This document shows positions 1-10,984 of a DNA stretch of 64,000 nucleotides, piece after piece. Source of the DNA: Megaustenia siamemsis (taxonomy: Eukaryota; Mollusca; Gastropoda; Stylommatophora; Ariophantidae); NCBI GenBank assembly GCA_032433765.1, contig JAVIAB010000047.1, forward strand, positions 11,706,387 through 11,770,386. The letters run 5' to 3'. Both the position numbers and the translations under genes were made by a program. The notes beneath the pieces are model-generated. The model saw nothing but the letters and a program-made list of their open reading frames with translations, did not search any database and had not been told where the DNA came from. Within the stretch, counting starts at the first letter, position 1. Each line of letters begins with the position of its first letter.

Positions 1-99
1 ATCGCTTCGGGTGCCACTACAGCACATTTTTGTTTTCTGACATAGAGCTTTTCTATTCTTTTTTTTTTTTTTCATGTGGTGGATTTTATTAGCTACATC

Positions 100-395
100 A
101 ATTAAAGTTAGCTGCTTTGGGCGAGATTTATCGTTAAACCTATTTGACTTATTTTATCAAGTTAACGGTGTTTGGCAAGATCCATTGATTACATATCAAC
201 TTACTATATAAAGTTAACGGTTTTTAGCAAGATCCATCGTTTAGCCTAATCGACTTATTGCATAAATTATATTATATTATATATAGCAAGATCCATCGAT
301 TACATTTATCTACTTCTTTTATAAAGTTAACGGTTTTGACAAAGTCCATCATTTAATTGTGTTAACTTCTGTCATAAAGGTAACAGTTTGTCACA
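100..395. repeat. Degenerate ~60-bp direct repeat
   Basis: About four diverged units recur, each carrying 'aaagttaacggttt' followed by 'gcaagatccatcg' or a close variant. Spacing varies around 60-65 bp. No coding capacity is seen. The first 100 bases hold only a T-rich tract and nothing recognisable. Confidence 0.5.
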
Positions 396-403
396 GACTT
401 CTA

Positions 404-745
404 CCATTTCATTGCTCAGACTTCCGTGATGTCATTGCTCAGACTTCCGTGATGTCATTGCTCAGACTTCCACCATTTCATTGCTCAGACTTCCACCATT
501 TCATTGCTCAGACTTCCACCATTTCATTGCTCAGACTTCCACCATTTCACTGCTCAGACTTACATCATTTCATTGTTCAGACTTTCACCATTTCATTGCT
601 CAGACTTCCACCATTTCATTGCTCAGACTTACATCATTTCATTGCTCAGACTTCCACCATTTCATTGCTCAGACTTCCACCATTTCACTGCTCAGACTTC
701 CACCATTTCATTGCTCAAACTTCCACCATTTCATTGCTCAGACGT
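404..745. repeat. 23-bp tandem array
   Basis: About 15 copies of a 23-bp unit containing 'ccaccatttcattgctcaga', with single-base variants such as acatcatttc. The period is not a multiple of three, so the open frames across it are a by-product of the repetition and do not indicate a protein. Confidence 0.95.
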
Positions 746-876
746 GCGCCATTATTTTCTCTGCGTATGTTGTTGCCATGGTATCTATCTCACCAACTTT
801 ACTGCAGCGATTCAACTCCAGTACAGCAATAATAAAAGCTGAAAGTGAACATCTCAAGTCTTGGATAACTACGGAT

Positions 877-1140
877 GGGGCTCGCGACAGCTCAGTGGTT
901 AGTGAATTGGACTACAAAGGACAAGAGGTCGAGTTCTATCCTGATCAACGGCTTCCGGGTCCACCCAGCCTTAAAAGGGTACTGGATGTTTTTTTTTTCT
1001 GGGGATGTAAAGCGGCACGGGCGTAATACCGACCACATTACCCCAAAAATCATGTGCCGAAGGTCTATGAAAATAACGGTCACTAAAACCACATTCCCTA
1101 TACGCCACTTGGCGTGACGGGAGCTCTTTACTTTACTTAC
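877..1140 (+). mobile_element. SINE-1, tRNA-derived SINE
   Basis: Full-length member of a family seen at least six times here. The head is tRNA-like: an A box in 'acagctcagtggttag' and a degraded B box near 'aggtcgagttctatcc'. The body contains 'aagcggcacgggcgtaatac' and 'ccccaaaaatcatgtgccg', and the element ends in a short 'ctttactttac' tail. RNA polymerase III transcription from the internal boxes is what such elements normally use. The B box has drifted from the better copies, so this copy is probably old. Confidence 0.85.
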
Positions 1141-2165
1141 TATCTACAGATGTATCTATCGTGCCGAATCGGTCGCGGCCCGGGTTACCAACGATCACGC
1201 CTTTCGTTCCATTAAACCACCACACAGGGAATTGTGGGAGGAGACAAACGTAACGGCAGAGAAAGATCTAGAATCACAACATGAATGTGTCGAGTCTCGA
1301 CTCCGTGAAATCACTGACAGCAGCAAGAATTAGGAAAACCCCAAAAGAATTGTGTCTGATGATCGTACTCAAACATAGAAAATGATTTCCCCATCTAGAA
1401 TGGATGACGTGTGACTCCTTACTATATACCAAGTTCATGTTCCAAACTGAAGACGGTAGAACAAGAAACAGACAACATGACAGAAACACTACAACAAAAT
1501 CAACTGACAATGAATGAAGCCGCCATAACGGGGAGAATCAGAAGTTTATATCTCCCTTCACACCCAAATCGGTACAAGAAAAGTGAAGACAAAAATAGAA
1601 AAAGAATATCGTGCCCTGGCGACTCAAAAATGAGGGAGAGCGAGAGAAATCGTGTTTTACGTCAGACACGTTTTAAAGAACATATATGGCATATTATTTA
1701 TGTTCATATATTACTTAACATACGCAGACACAATGCTTAATGTCTAAAGTCTACAAATTGTTTTCCATTGTATTGTTTATACTTCTGTAAATCAACATTC
1801 AACGTACCGTTATTCTGCCTAACCGTCTGCTTATCCAAAGGTCTCAACCGTGAATCGTAGAACAAAACATTGCACGCTAACCAACACAACAATTACAACA
1901 TATAAATATATCAATCCGTGACGCACCCCATTTTCCCGGACATATTTAATTGCTGTAAGCGTCCGTATTTCTCATTATGGCGTAATTCCACTAGGTTTCC
2001 TCCCCTGGCGGGATTGAAACCGTCATAATTTGCTTGATTGTGTCCCTTCATGTTATTTTTCATTTTTGTCGAGACGCCACAGGGAAAACCAATTAGACTG
2101 ATGAGCTAGTTGTCCTCTTGTTGTCTTCTCTGTTTCTCGTTTAGGCCGACGAAAATTTTTTTATA
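1141..2165. other. No gene seen
   Basis: AT-rich unique sequence. An open frame at 1411-1740 (109 codons) has lysine/arginine-rich low-complexity content and no recognisable domain. I see no splice-bounded exon or RNA gene. Confidence 0.6.
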
Positions 2166-2184
2166 CGATGTTTGATGTGTTGCT

Positions 2185-3950
2185 TAAAATAAACTTGGCA
2201 TGTTACTCAGAATAAACTTGGCATGTTACTCAGAATAAACTTGGCATGTTACTCAGAATAAACTTGGCATGTTACTCAGAATAAACTTGGCATGTTACTC
2301 AGAATAAACTTGGCATGTTACTCAGAATAAACTTGACATGTTACTCAGAATAAACCTGTCGTGTTACTCAGAATAAACTTGATATGTTACTCAGAATAAA
2401 CTTAATATGTTACTCAGAATAAACTTGGCATGTTACTCAGAATAAACTTGCCATGTTACTCAGAATAAACTTGATATGTTACTCAGAATAAACCTGTCCT
2501 GTTACTCAGAATAAACTTGATATGTTACTCAGAATAAACTTAATATGTTACTCAGAATAAACTTGGCATGTTACTCAGAATAAACTTGATATGTTACTCA
2601 GAATAAACTTAATATGTTACTCAGAATAAACTTAATATGTTACTCAGAATAAACTTGGCATGTTACTCAGAATAAAGTTAATATGTTACTCAGAATAAAC
2701 TTAATATGTTACTCAGAATAAACTTGATATGTTACTCAGAATAAACTTGATATGTTACTCAGAATAAACTTAATATGTTACTCAGAATAAACTTAATATG
2801 TTACTCAGAATAAACTTGGCATGTTACTCAGAATAAACTTAATATGTTACTCAGAATAAACTTAATTTGTTACTCAGAATAAACTTAATATGTTACTCAG
2901 AATAAACTTAATACGTTACTCAGAATAAACTTGGCATGTTGCTCAGAATAAACTTAATATGTTACTCAGAATAAACTTGATATGTTACTCAGAATAAACT
3001 TGATATGTTACTCAGAATAAACTTGATATGTTACTCAGAATAAACTTGGCATGTTACTCAGAATAAACTTGATATGTTACTCAGAATAAACTTGGCATGT
3101 TACTCAGAATAAACTTGATATGTTACTCAGAATAAACTTGATATGTTACTCAGAATAAACTTGATATGTTACTCAGAATAAACTTGATATGTTACTCAGA
3201 ATAAACTTGGCATGTTGCTCAGAATAAACTTAATATGTTACTCAGAATAAACTTGGCATGTTACTCAGAATAAACTTAATATGTCACTCAGAATAAACTT
3301 GATATGTTACTCAGAATAAACTTGATATGTTACTCAGAATAAACTTGGCATGTTGCTCAGAATAAACTTAATATGTTACTCAGAATAAACTTGATATGTT
3401 ACTCAGAATAAACTTGGCATGTTGCTCAGAATAAACTTGGCATGTTACTCAGAATAAACTTGATATGTTACTCAGAATAAACTTGGCATTTTGCTTAGAA
3501 TAAACTTGGCATGTTGCTCAGAATAAACATGGCATGTTGCTCAGAATAAACTTGATATGTTACTCAGAATAAACTTGATATGTTACTCAGAATAAACTTG
3601 GCATGTTGCTCAGAATAAACTTGGCATGTAACTCAGAATAAACTTGATATGTTACTCAGAATAAACTTGGCATGTTGCTCAGAATAAAATTGGCATGTTG
3701 CTCAGAATAAACTTGGCATGTTGCTCAGAATAAACTTGATATGTTACTCAGAATAAACTTGATATGTTACTCAGAATAAACTTGATGTGTTGCTCAGAAT
3801 AAACGTGGCATGTTGTTCACAATAAACTTGGCATGTTGTTCAGAATAAACTTGGCATGTTGCTCAGAATAATCTTGGCATGTGCTCAGAATAAACTTGGC
3901 ATGTTGCTCAGAATAAACTTGGCCTGTTACTCAGAATAAACTTCTTCCCT
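2185..3950. repeat. 23-bp tandem array, ~76 copies
   Basis: The unit contains 'aataaacttggcatgttact' plus 'cag'. Variants swap ggcatg for gatatg, aatatg or gtcgtg and are interspersed, and a 'gttgct' form becomes common toward the right end. Both edges are sharp. I could not tie the unit to any transposon in the window. Confidence 0.97.
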
Positions 3951-4069
3951 TCAATGCTCAATTAACTACCTTGCCTGGAAGCTTGTGGTGACTGAGTGAT
4001 TAATGCACTCTCTACTTCACGTGTTCTTCTGTCCGTCTCCTTTGAGTCCACTTTAGTGTTTCCTTGCTT

Positions 4070-4550
4070 CTGTCAAGTATACTTTATAATTATCTTTTGT
4101 CTAGTATACTTTATAATTACCCTCTGTTTAATATACTTTATAATTACCTTCTGTTTAGTATACTTTATAATTACCTTCTGTTTAATATACTTTATAATTA
4201 CCTTCTGTTTAGTATACTTTATAATTACCTTCTGTTTAATATACTTTATAATTACCTTCTGTTTAATATACTTTATAATTACCTTCTGTTTAATATACTT
4301 TATAATTACCTTCTGTTTAGTATACTTTGTAATTATCTTCTGTCTAGTATACCTTATAATTACATTCTGTTTAGTATACTTTATAATTACCTTCTGTTTA
4401 ATATACTTTATAATTACCTTCTGTTTAATATACTTTATAATTATATTCTGTTTAATATACTTTATAATTACCTTCTGTTTAGTATACTTTGTAATTATCT
4501 TCTTTCTAGTATACCTTATAATTACATTCTGTTTAGTATACTTTGTAATT
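4070..4550. repeat. 27-bp tandem array, ~18 copies
   Basis: The unit contains 'ttataattaccttctgttta' followed by 'atatact'. Because 27 is a multiple of three, long open frames run through it in several phases. They encode hydrophobic repeats and are not evidence of a gene. A LINE-B fragment starts just downstream. Confidence 0.95.
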
Positions 4551-4589
4551 TCCCTTACATGGTAGCTCTCTGCGAGTTATTATTTATCG

Positions 4590-5085
4590 TATTTGAAGGC
4601 AAAATAAAGCTTGTTTTAAAAAATGCTGGCAAAATATCACCACTTCTGTTCAACGAGGAAATAACTCTAGAGGCAAAACTGGCACTCTACAACACAAGCT
4701 TCGTCCCAACAGTGTGCTACCGATGTCATATGTGGTCACTTGACTCAAGAACAGTAAGGAAAAATAACCACAACAGAAATTAAATGTGTTAGACGCATGG
4801 AAGATAATATCAAAAGTAAAGAAGTGAGAAAGAAAGCTATGAGTAATTTCCACCACAGAATACATAAAGAAACAACAGATACAATTATCTGGCCGCGTGA
4901 AAAGACAGAAAGCTCAAAATAAAATAAAAGGAGCGTTTTAATTAAAAGTTGTGAGAACACCAGAAACTAGGACCGACCATGAAAAAAGATTTGTTGGTGG
5001 AGTGTTAGAAACACTAGGAAACAACAGCAGGAGTGGCCAAACAGATGATCGAAAATTATGTCTCCCCTCTACTCTGAAAGGCAAA
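4590..5085 (+). mobile_element. LINE-B fragment, RT C-terminal region
   Basis: Degraded 3' part of a non-LTR retrotransposon. Translation gives 'LLFNEEITLEAKLALYNTSF' and then a broken frame; the same block occurs in better form on the minus strand at 20.2-20.7 kb as 'LLSNKEITLETRTGTVQYN'. The sequence runs to the family 3' end, where 'ctctgaaaggcaaataatga' passes into a GAAA tail. 5'-truncated and not functional. Confidence 0.75.
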
Positions 5086-5291
<206 letters not shown>

Positions 5292-5399
5292 TTGTTTATC
5301 TTAATGTACCGAAGAAGCATCTTTTGCTTGAACTAATTTTGTGCAATATTTTCTTTCTTTATTTTCAATTAAATTTCAATTAAAATTAAATAAACAACA

Positions 5400-5917
5400 A
5401 AATAGGTATGGCAAAAAGTAATTTTAATGCCATGAAAAATATACTAACAACAAAACAAATAACAGTAGGGCTGAAACTAAGAATAACAAAATGTTACATC
5501 TTCTCAATATTCCTGTATGGTGCAGAAACATGGACTTTAGACAAGAAAACAGAACAGAAAATTGAAGCCTTTGAAATGTGGATTTATAGAGGAATAGGTA
5601 GAATTGGATGGAAAGAAAAGAAAACAAACGATGAAATTTTAAAACAACTAAAAATAAAAAGAGAACTACTAAATACAATTAAGACAAAACAAATGAAATT
5701 TTTGGGGCATGTTAAAAGACACAACAGCCTACTAAAAGTAATATTGGAAGGGAAAATGCAAGGTAAAAGAGACAGAGGCAGACCAAGACTAACATGGACG
5801 AGTAACATCAAAAGATGGACAAGTCAATCTATGACAACTTGCACCATCAAAGCAAGAAACAGAGTGGAATGGCGATCCATGGTAGCCAACCTTCGTTGCG
5901 GAGAGGGCACACGATGA
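5400..5917 (+). mobile_element. LINE-A fragment, RT C-terminal region
   Basis: One uninterrupted frame of about 169 codons (5408-5917) covers the end of a LINE reverse transcriptase. Visible blocks in order are 'FLYGAETWTLDKKTEQKIEA' (residues ~37-56), 'FEMWIYRGIGRIGW' (~57-70), 'MKFLGHVKR' (~96-104) and 'GKRDRGRPRLTW' (~118-129), ending 'MVANLRCGEGTR' and a stop. The catalytic palm and any endonuclease are missing, so it is a 5'-truncated copy, but it is the least damaged LINE-A piece here. It is the key for reading the antisense LINE-A copy at 32.9-42.85 kb. Confidence 0.85.
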
Positions 5918-6007
5918 CGATTGTCCACTCTTTCAAAACATCATTGTTTATTTTCATCGCTCCCCAAACATTTCTTCCCACCCTTTTGTAAATATTATTT
6001 TAATATT

Positions 6008-6320
6008 TCATCAGGGTAAAACGGCGGTCTCAGGACAGAGAGGTTGTGAGTTCAAATCCCGGCTGCACCATTTGGGATTTTTATTCGTGATTTCTCACTG
6101 CGGCAACTATCCCTGGTCTCAGCAACGAGACCAGCTTGAAACGTCAATTACTCATCGACGGAAAAAATATGAGCATCTCCGTAAAAACGGAGTTTTCTGC
6201 CTGTGCGTCGAGTGACCTCTGTGCACACGGCTGCTAGGTAAAAACGGATAAACACGCAAATTTCAGTTCGTTGTAGGGATTTCGTCCGAGGTGCAAGATG
6301 ATGAACGCAAAAAAAGTATA
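6008..6320 (+). mobile_element. SINE-3, tRNA-derived SINE
   Basis: Same family as the copy at 26.8-27.1 kb. The tRNA-like head keeps a B box in 'gtgagttcaaatcccggctg'. The body has 'cttgaaacgtcaattactca' and 'gtgcacacggctgctaggta', and it ends with 'gaacgcaaaaaaa'. The A-box side is eroded. Confidence 0.8.
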
Positions 6321-6429
6321 AAGAGCTTCAGTTTTATCTTCTTTCTTACTTTGATACTATGTATCTGCATGATACAAGAATGTTCGGTAATGAAGAACTG
6401 TTTAAATATCATTTGAATAGATTCATTTA

Positions 6430-6605
6430 TTCATTGGGTGCCGCCCCCACATCGAAGGTTGGCTACCATGGATCACCATTCTACTCTGTCTCTTGTCTTG
6501 ATGGTGCACGCTGTCATATGTTCGACTGTCCATCTTTTGCTTGGTCATCTTCTGCCTCATCAACCTTGTACCTTCTCTCCCAAGATGACTTAGAATTGGA
6601 CATCG
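6430..6605 (-). mobile_element. LINE-A 3'-end fragment
   Basis: The reverse complement reads through the same end as 5.8-5.9 kb, including 'atccatggtagccaaccttc', which encodes the family's C-terminal 'MVANLR'. Only the last ~170 bp survive. Confidence 0.7.
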
Positions 6606-6611
6606 TGTATT

Positions 6612-6810
6612 TAAAAAGATAAAAGATAAAAGGTAAAAGATAAAAGATAAAAGATAAAAGATAAAAGATAAAAGATAAAAGATAAAAGATAAAAGATAAA
6701 AGATAAAGATAAAAGGTAAAAGATAAAAGATAAAAGATAAAAGGTAAAAGGTAAAAGATAAAAGATAAAAGATAAAAGGTAAAAGATAAAAGATAAAAGA
6801 TAAAAGGTCA
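6612..6810 (-). repeat. (GATAAAA)n heptamer array, SINE-2 tail
   Basis: About 28 copies of gataaaa/ggtaaaa. It abuts the 3' end of the minus-strand SINE-2 copy at 6,811-7,143. A shorter 'ggtaaaagggtaaagg' stands at the same place in the 12.3-kb copy, so this is probably an expanded SINE tail. Confidence 0.85.
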
Positions 6811-7143
6811 AGGTAATGTACGAGACTTGAATCGGCGTCTTAGCACGCGACTTTTCACCTACAGGTGCTCGGCCGCATATCCAGAAGTGTTCGGAGACTT
6901 CCGGTTAATGTCGAATTAAGCCGATGCTTGATTAATTAATTAATTAATAACTCCACGAGAAAGATGAACTCACGATGAGAGGCGGTATTCCTCATTTTCT
7001 ACACTGGCTCTACCAGCGGCTGGGTCGACCGAGGAGGTTTTTTTTTTTTTCAACCACACTGCTTCCAGCGGGAATCGAACACGGGTTGTCCGAACGTCGG
7101 TAGCCAGTCGAGTTTTTTCCCAACTAGACTACCGAGGTACTAA
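6811..7143 (-). mobile_element. SINE-2, tRNA-derived SINE
   Basis: Read on the minus strand, the tRNA-like head lies at the right end with an A box 'tagtctagttggga' and a B box 'gtgttcgattcccgct'. The body contains, on the plus strand, 'cggctgggtcgaccg' and 'gctcggccgcatatcc'. About 60 bp of unrelated AT-rich sequence around 6,915-6,975 replaces part of the body seen in the 12.3-kb copy. Confidence 0.85.
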
Positions 7144-7195
7144 GAGGAGATAATATTGTATATTTTATTCATTTATTATTTTCTTTCAGTGTTAA

Positions 7196-7486
7196 CTTAA
7201 TGTTGCCACTTCGTTTTACTCTGGAGCTTAATGTTGCCACTTCGTTTTACTCTGGAGCGAAATGTTGCCACTTCGTTTTACTCTGGAGCTTAATGTTGCT
7301 ACTTCGTTTTAATCTTGAGCTAAATGTTGCCACTTCGTTTTACTCTGGAGCTTAATGTTGCTACTTCGTTTTACTCTGGAGCTTAATGTTGCCACTTCGT
7401 TTTACTATGAAGCTTAATGTTGCTACTTCGTTTTACTCTGGAGCTTAATGTTGCCACTTCGTTCTACTCTGGAGCTTAATGTTGCC
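7196..7486. repeat. 31-bp tandem array
   Basis: About nine copies of a unit containing 'taatgttgccacttcgtttt' and 'actctggagc', with few variants. Origin not recognised. Confidence 0.93.
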
Positions 7487-7524
7487 ATACATACTCTGCA
7501 TCTTCATACACGTCACTTGCTATC

Positions 7525-7830
7525 TCTTTCTCTTGCGTCCACCAGATGACTGAAGGACTAGGTGGCCCACTTCATCATCCGCCCTTAAAATGACGTTAAG
7601 TGGGTGTAGATACGCTGTGTTGTGGTTAACAATTGAACTGTGATATTTGCACATTTCGGCCCAATACATCCGACTTAAAATTAACATTTTTGTACTGGGT
7701 TGCCTTCCTTTTCGATCCCTACTAACTTGGCCAAACTAGACTGGTTAGTCTGTTACTGGAGGCACCGCGAAGAAGTGGAGTAGGGTATGGATAGTTCTGG
7801 CTCACCGATCCTGGAGTGCTCGTTCCTTGT
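7525..7830 (+). mobile_element. Dispersed repeat X
   Basis: Shares long blocks with 27.5-27.9 and 55.2-55.6 kb: 'cttcatcatccgcccttaaa', 'ttcggcccaatacatccgac', 'tggttagtctgttactggag' and 'ctggctcaccgatcctggag'. No coding capacity and no clear tRNA head; class unknown, probably a non-autonomous retroelement. Confidence 0.7.
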
Positions 7831-7844
7831 TATGAATGACAATA

Positions 7845-8262
7845 TGTCAGTCATCTGTCATCTGTCAATGTCTGCTATATGTCAATGCCAGTCATCTGTC
7901 AATGTCAGTCCTGTCGTATGTCAATATCAGTCATGTGTCAATGTCAGTCATTTGTCATCTGTCAATGTCAGTCATCTGTCATATGTCAATGTCAGTCATC
8001 TGCCATGTGTCAATGTCAGTCATCTGCCATGTGTCAATGTCAGTCATCTGCCATATGTCAATGTCAGTCATCTGCCATGTGTCAATGTCAGTCATCTGTC
8101 AATGTCAGTCATCTGTCATCTATCAATGTCAATCATCTGTCAATGTCAGTCATCTGTCATGTCATTCATTTGTCATCTATCAATGTCAGTCATCTGCCAT
8201 GTGTCAGTGTCAGACATCTGTCATCTGTCAATGCCAGTCATCTGTCATCTGTAAATGTCATT
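7845..8262. repeat. 24-bp composite tandem array
   Basis: Units built from 'catctgccatgtgtcaatgt' and 'cagt', with shorter 12-16 bp forms mixed in. All three plus frames stay open because the array lacks stops, so the serine/valine/cysteine-rich open frames are not genes. Confidence 0.93.
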
Positions 8263-8392
8263 CAAAACGAAACAATCTCTCCGGTTAGACAATCAATTTT
8301 GTTGTTATTTTCAACTTCAAGACTAGTCTTATGTCGATTCTTTCTCTTATGATCTCGTTTCTAAATTCGTCTCTTCTCGTCATCTCCGTATA

Positions 8393-8550
8393 CGTCCGTG
8401 GCTTAGAGATAAGTGAACTCAGTTTCACAACCCCGAGGTCCGGGGTTCGAGTCCCGCTGAGCGGGGTTTTAAAAAAAATCACGACTCGTTGACTGCCGTC
8501 TTCAGGACGCGCCTACCGTCAGAAGGTAATGGCAAACCACTGACGTATAA
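8393..8550 (+). mobile_element. tRNA-like sequence, SINE head
   Basis: 'gtccgtggcttagagataag' resembles an A-box side and 'ggggttcgagtcccgctgag' is a good B box, 40-45 bp apart. A T/A-rich stretch and a short body follow. Probably a single tRNA-derived SINE copy. A tRNA pseudogene is possible, since an acceptor stem cannot be paired cleanly. Confidence 0.5.
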
Positions 8551-8579
8551 TGTCAAGAAAGTTCACCATCGTCAATAAG

Positions 8580-9135
8580 TACCATGCCTGCTGGCGTAGG
8601 TGGCCATGTCTTCCCACAACTTTCGATCTCGACAGCTATTTATTATTTCTGTTGTTGACCTTCTGCCAAGCCATTCTCTTGAACTGTCTGATATTTTCTA
8701 TCACTGCTTCCCTATATCTCTTCGTCCCTCAATTTTCCCAGTTGTTACAATATACTCCAGTTGTTCTCTTCTCATTACATGGCCAAGAAAGGATGCTTGT
8801 TTCTTGCTAATATTGGAAATTAGATATCTTTTTGCTTTGGCTTCTTTCAAAACGTTTACATTAGCTGTTCATGGTACTCTCAACACTCTTCTGTAAAACC
8901 ATATGACTACAGCCTCCAGTGATTTTCTTGCCTGTTGTCCTATTGTCCATGATTCACGTCCATTAGTTAAGACTGGTTCTACATAACATTTAAGAACAAA
9001 CACTTTTTTTCTTGTTTCTATTGTCAAAAATGTATTGCACAGTATCCACGCCATTTTTTTGAAAGCGTATTTTTCCTGAGCCATTCTGCATCTCCCCTCT
9101 GTGACAATTACCGAAACAAATACACGGCCCAACAT
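8580..9135 (-). mobile_element. LINE-D fragment, RT C-terminal region
   Basis: The minus strand gives 'GRCRMAQEKYAFKKMAWIL' and then 'YVEPVLTNGRESWTIGQQ', followed by 'FYRRVLRVP', the usual order at the end of a LINE reverse transcriptase. The frame breaks after that, but homology continues to about 8,580 as shown by identical stretches in the 58.9-kb copy, for example the plus-strand text 'tgttgttgaccttctgccaa'. 5'-truncated, non-functional. Confidence 0.8.
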
Positions 9136-9164
9136 GCTGGGGTGAAGATTTTGCTACTTACTTT

Positions 9165-9300
9165 TGCTCGTTGAGATACTTAATATTTTTCCCGTCGATG
9201 AGTAACGAACGTTTCAAGGCTGACCTCGATTCTGAGACCAGGGGTGGATGTCGCAGAGAGAAATCACGAATTAAAATCCCTCTCCCCCCCCCCCCCCCTA
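9165..9300 (-). mobile_element. SINE-3 fragment
   Basis: The reverse complement matches the middle of SINE-3: ctcatcgacgggaaaaa, the cgtttcaaggctgac side, and the ctgcgacatccacccctggt region. A C-tract at 9,286-9,299 marks the junction with LINE-E. Confidence 0.65.
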
Positions 9301-9490
9301 AAAAAAAGGAAGGACACAGGGCTTCGACAACTATGAGTCCACGTCACTCATTCGGATCAAAGAGATGGAAGTTAAGATGGGCACCGTCAGAAACGAGAAA
9401 CTTAGTTGGCGAATAAGAAGACTTATCAACTAACACAGAACTGGAGTCGTTAGTCGTTGGACACTGTGGGACTTGTTGAGAAGGGGATCT
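9300..9490 (+). mobile_element. LINE-E 3' fragment
   Basis: Matches the better copy at 31.64-31.88 kb, including 'agaaacgagaaacttagt' and 'cactgtgggacttgttgaga'. The coding content corresponds to the C-terminus after the RNase H domain. Both copies have a C-tract on their left. It runs directly into the 72-bp array made from its own tail. Confidence 0.75.
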
Positions 9491-10050
9491 GAGCACCTAT
9501 GGACATGTTCGGAGTGCAATGATGATGACCCGAAAAATAACTCAATAACTGAGTAGGGTATCTGAGCACCTATGGACATGTTCGTAGTGCAATGATGTTG
9601 ACCCGCAAATAACTCAATAACTGAGTAGGGTATCTGAGCACCTATGGACATGTTCGGAGTGCAATGATGATGACCCGAAAAATAACTCAATAACTGAGTA
9701 GGGTATCTGAGCACCTATGGACATGTTCGTAGTGCAATGATGTTGACCCGCAAATAACTCAATAACTGAGTAGGGTATCTGAGCACCTATGGACATGTTC
9801 GGAGTGCAATGATGATGACCCGCAAATAACTCAATAACTGAGTAGGGTATCTGAGCACCTATGGACATGTTCGGAGTGCAATGATGATGACCCGCAAATA
9901 ACTCAATAACTGAGTAGGGTATCTGAGCACCTATGGACATGTTCGGAGTGCAATGATGATGACCCGCAAATAACTCAATAACTGAGTAGGGTATCTGAGC
10001 ACCTATGGACATGTTCGGAGTGCAATGATCTTGACCCGCAAATAACTCAA
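9480..10050 (+). repeat. 72-bp array of LINE-E tail
   Basis: Seven to eight copies of a 72-bp unit containing 'atctgagcacctatggacat', 'gttcggagtgcaatgatgat' and 'aactcaataactgagtag'. This is the last coding stretch of LINE-E (S-E-H-L-W-x-C-S-E-C-N-D-D-D-P, stop) plus about 20 bp of 3' sequence. The period is a multiple of three, so a long minus-strand frame is open across it; I do not regard that as a gene. Confidence 0.93.
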
Positions 10051-10059
10051 GAACAATAA

Positions 10060-10764
10060 CTCCAGCTACCTTCCTCAATCATACCATGATCTGGATTGCA
10101 CCCGATCGTTGGACTGAACTAACAAATATAACCAAATAAACGACATTTCAAACTCATTTCGACCTATAAACTGCGATCAAACTAACAAGATTAGACCCTA
10201 TTTTCATAATGAGCTAATATATATTTTTTTTTAAATATATTTTATGTCTGTCTGTTTTGCATTGAAGTCCCAGTAGAACGTTCCACTTTTCTGTTATTTC
10301 CTGCTGGTGCATTATGGGCGTCCGTGTTATAAATGCAACTGACACCATTCATGGAGATCCTGATGATTTCTGACAGTCTCAATGGATGGATACGTGCGCA
10401 ATACTGATTGTATTAAATACAAAGAATCAATTACTTCCTGGCGTCATTTCTTAGAATCGTATCTGGAAACAAATTTCCGAGAAATTGGCGATTTGTGTAT
10501 CTGTTTACATCATTATTTGTGTGTGTTTGAAAGTCGACATCATTTTACCTTTTATTGTATATTTAACTTGTTTATCCTCATGTGCCCCATTTTACACATT
10601 TGAAAATATATATCCACATGTTTTTATTTGTATTTTTATTAAATAACATAATCTTTATGTCACCATAAGTTCATTAATCAGAATCATATATGTTTCCTTT
10701 ATAGCTTCCTGGGTTTCTTGTTCCTATCTTGCTTTTCGATTTTCCTGCATTTTATTTCAAGTGG
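10060..10764. other. No gene seen
   Basis: Unique AT-rich sequence with T-tracts. A 73-codon frame at 10,382-10,603 has no recognisable motif. Confidence 0.6.
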
Positions 10765-10984
10765 AAACCCGGGGTGGCGTAGGGGTTAAAGCGCTCTGTT
10801 GTTGACCTAATAGTCCAGGTTCAATCCCTAATTGACGCGATTTTTTTTTAACTGGCCCATACATATTCACACACATTTTGAAAATGGGTACCCACGATTT
10901 TCTACTGGGAAGGCAGAGCCCCCTAGCGTGATACTGACCACGTCATGCTTAAAATGCGTCAATAATCGTTAGTGGATTTTAGCA
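10765..10984 (+). mobile_element. tRNA-SINE with SINE-1-like body
   Basis: The head has an A box 'gtggcgtaggggttaaag' and a B box 'caggttcaatccctaa'. The body follows SINE-1 in order (aatgggtaccc, then tactgggaaggcag, then gtgatactgaccacg), but the head differs from SINE-1. This looks like a relative with a different or strongly diverged tRNA head. Confidence 0.65.

Noticed and set aside
2090..2160. Possible hammerhead ribozyme ('ctgatgagctag' upstream of 'gccgacgaaaat')
   Set aside because: The intervening segment is long, does not form a convincing stem II, and no flanking stems or element end are visible.
404..3950. Common origin of the two 23-bp arrays (404-745 and 2,185-3,950)
   Set aside because: They share the period and a 'ctcaga' end, but the rest of the units do not align convincingly.
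8393..8470. Functional tRNA gene
   Set aside because: A- and B-box-like blocks are present, but an acceptor stem and clean cloverleaf could not be formed by eye, and SINE-like sequence follows.
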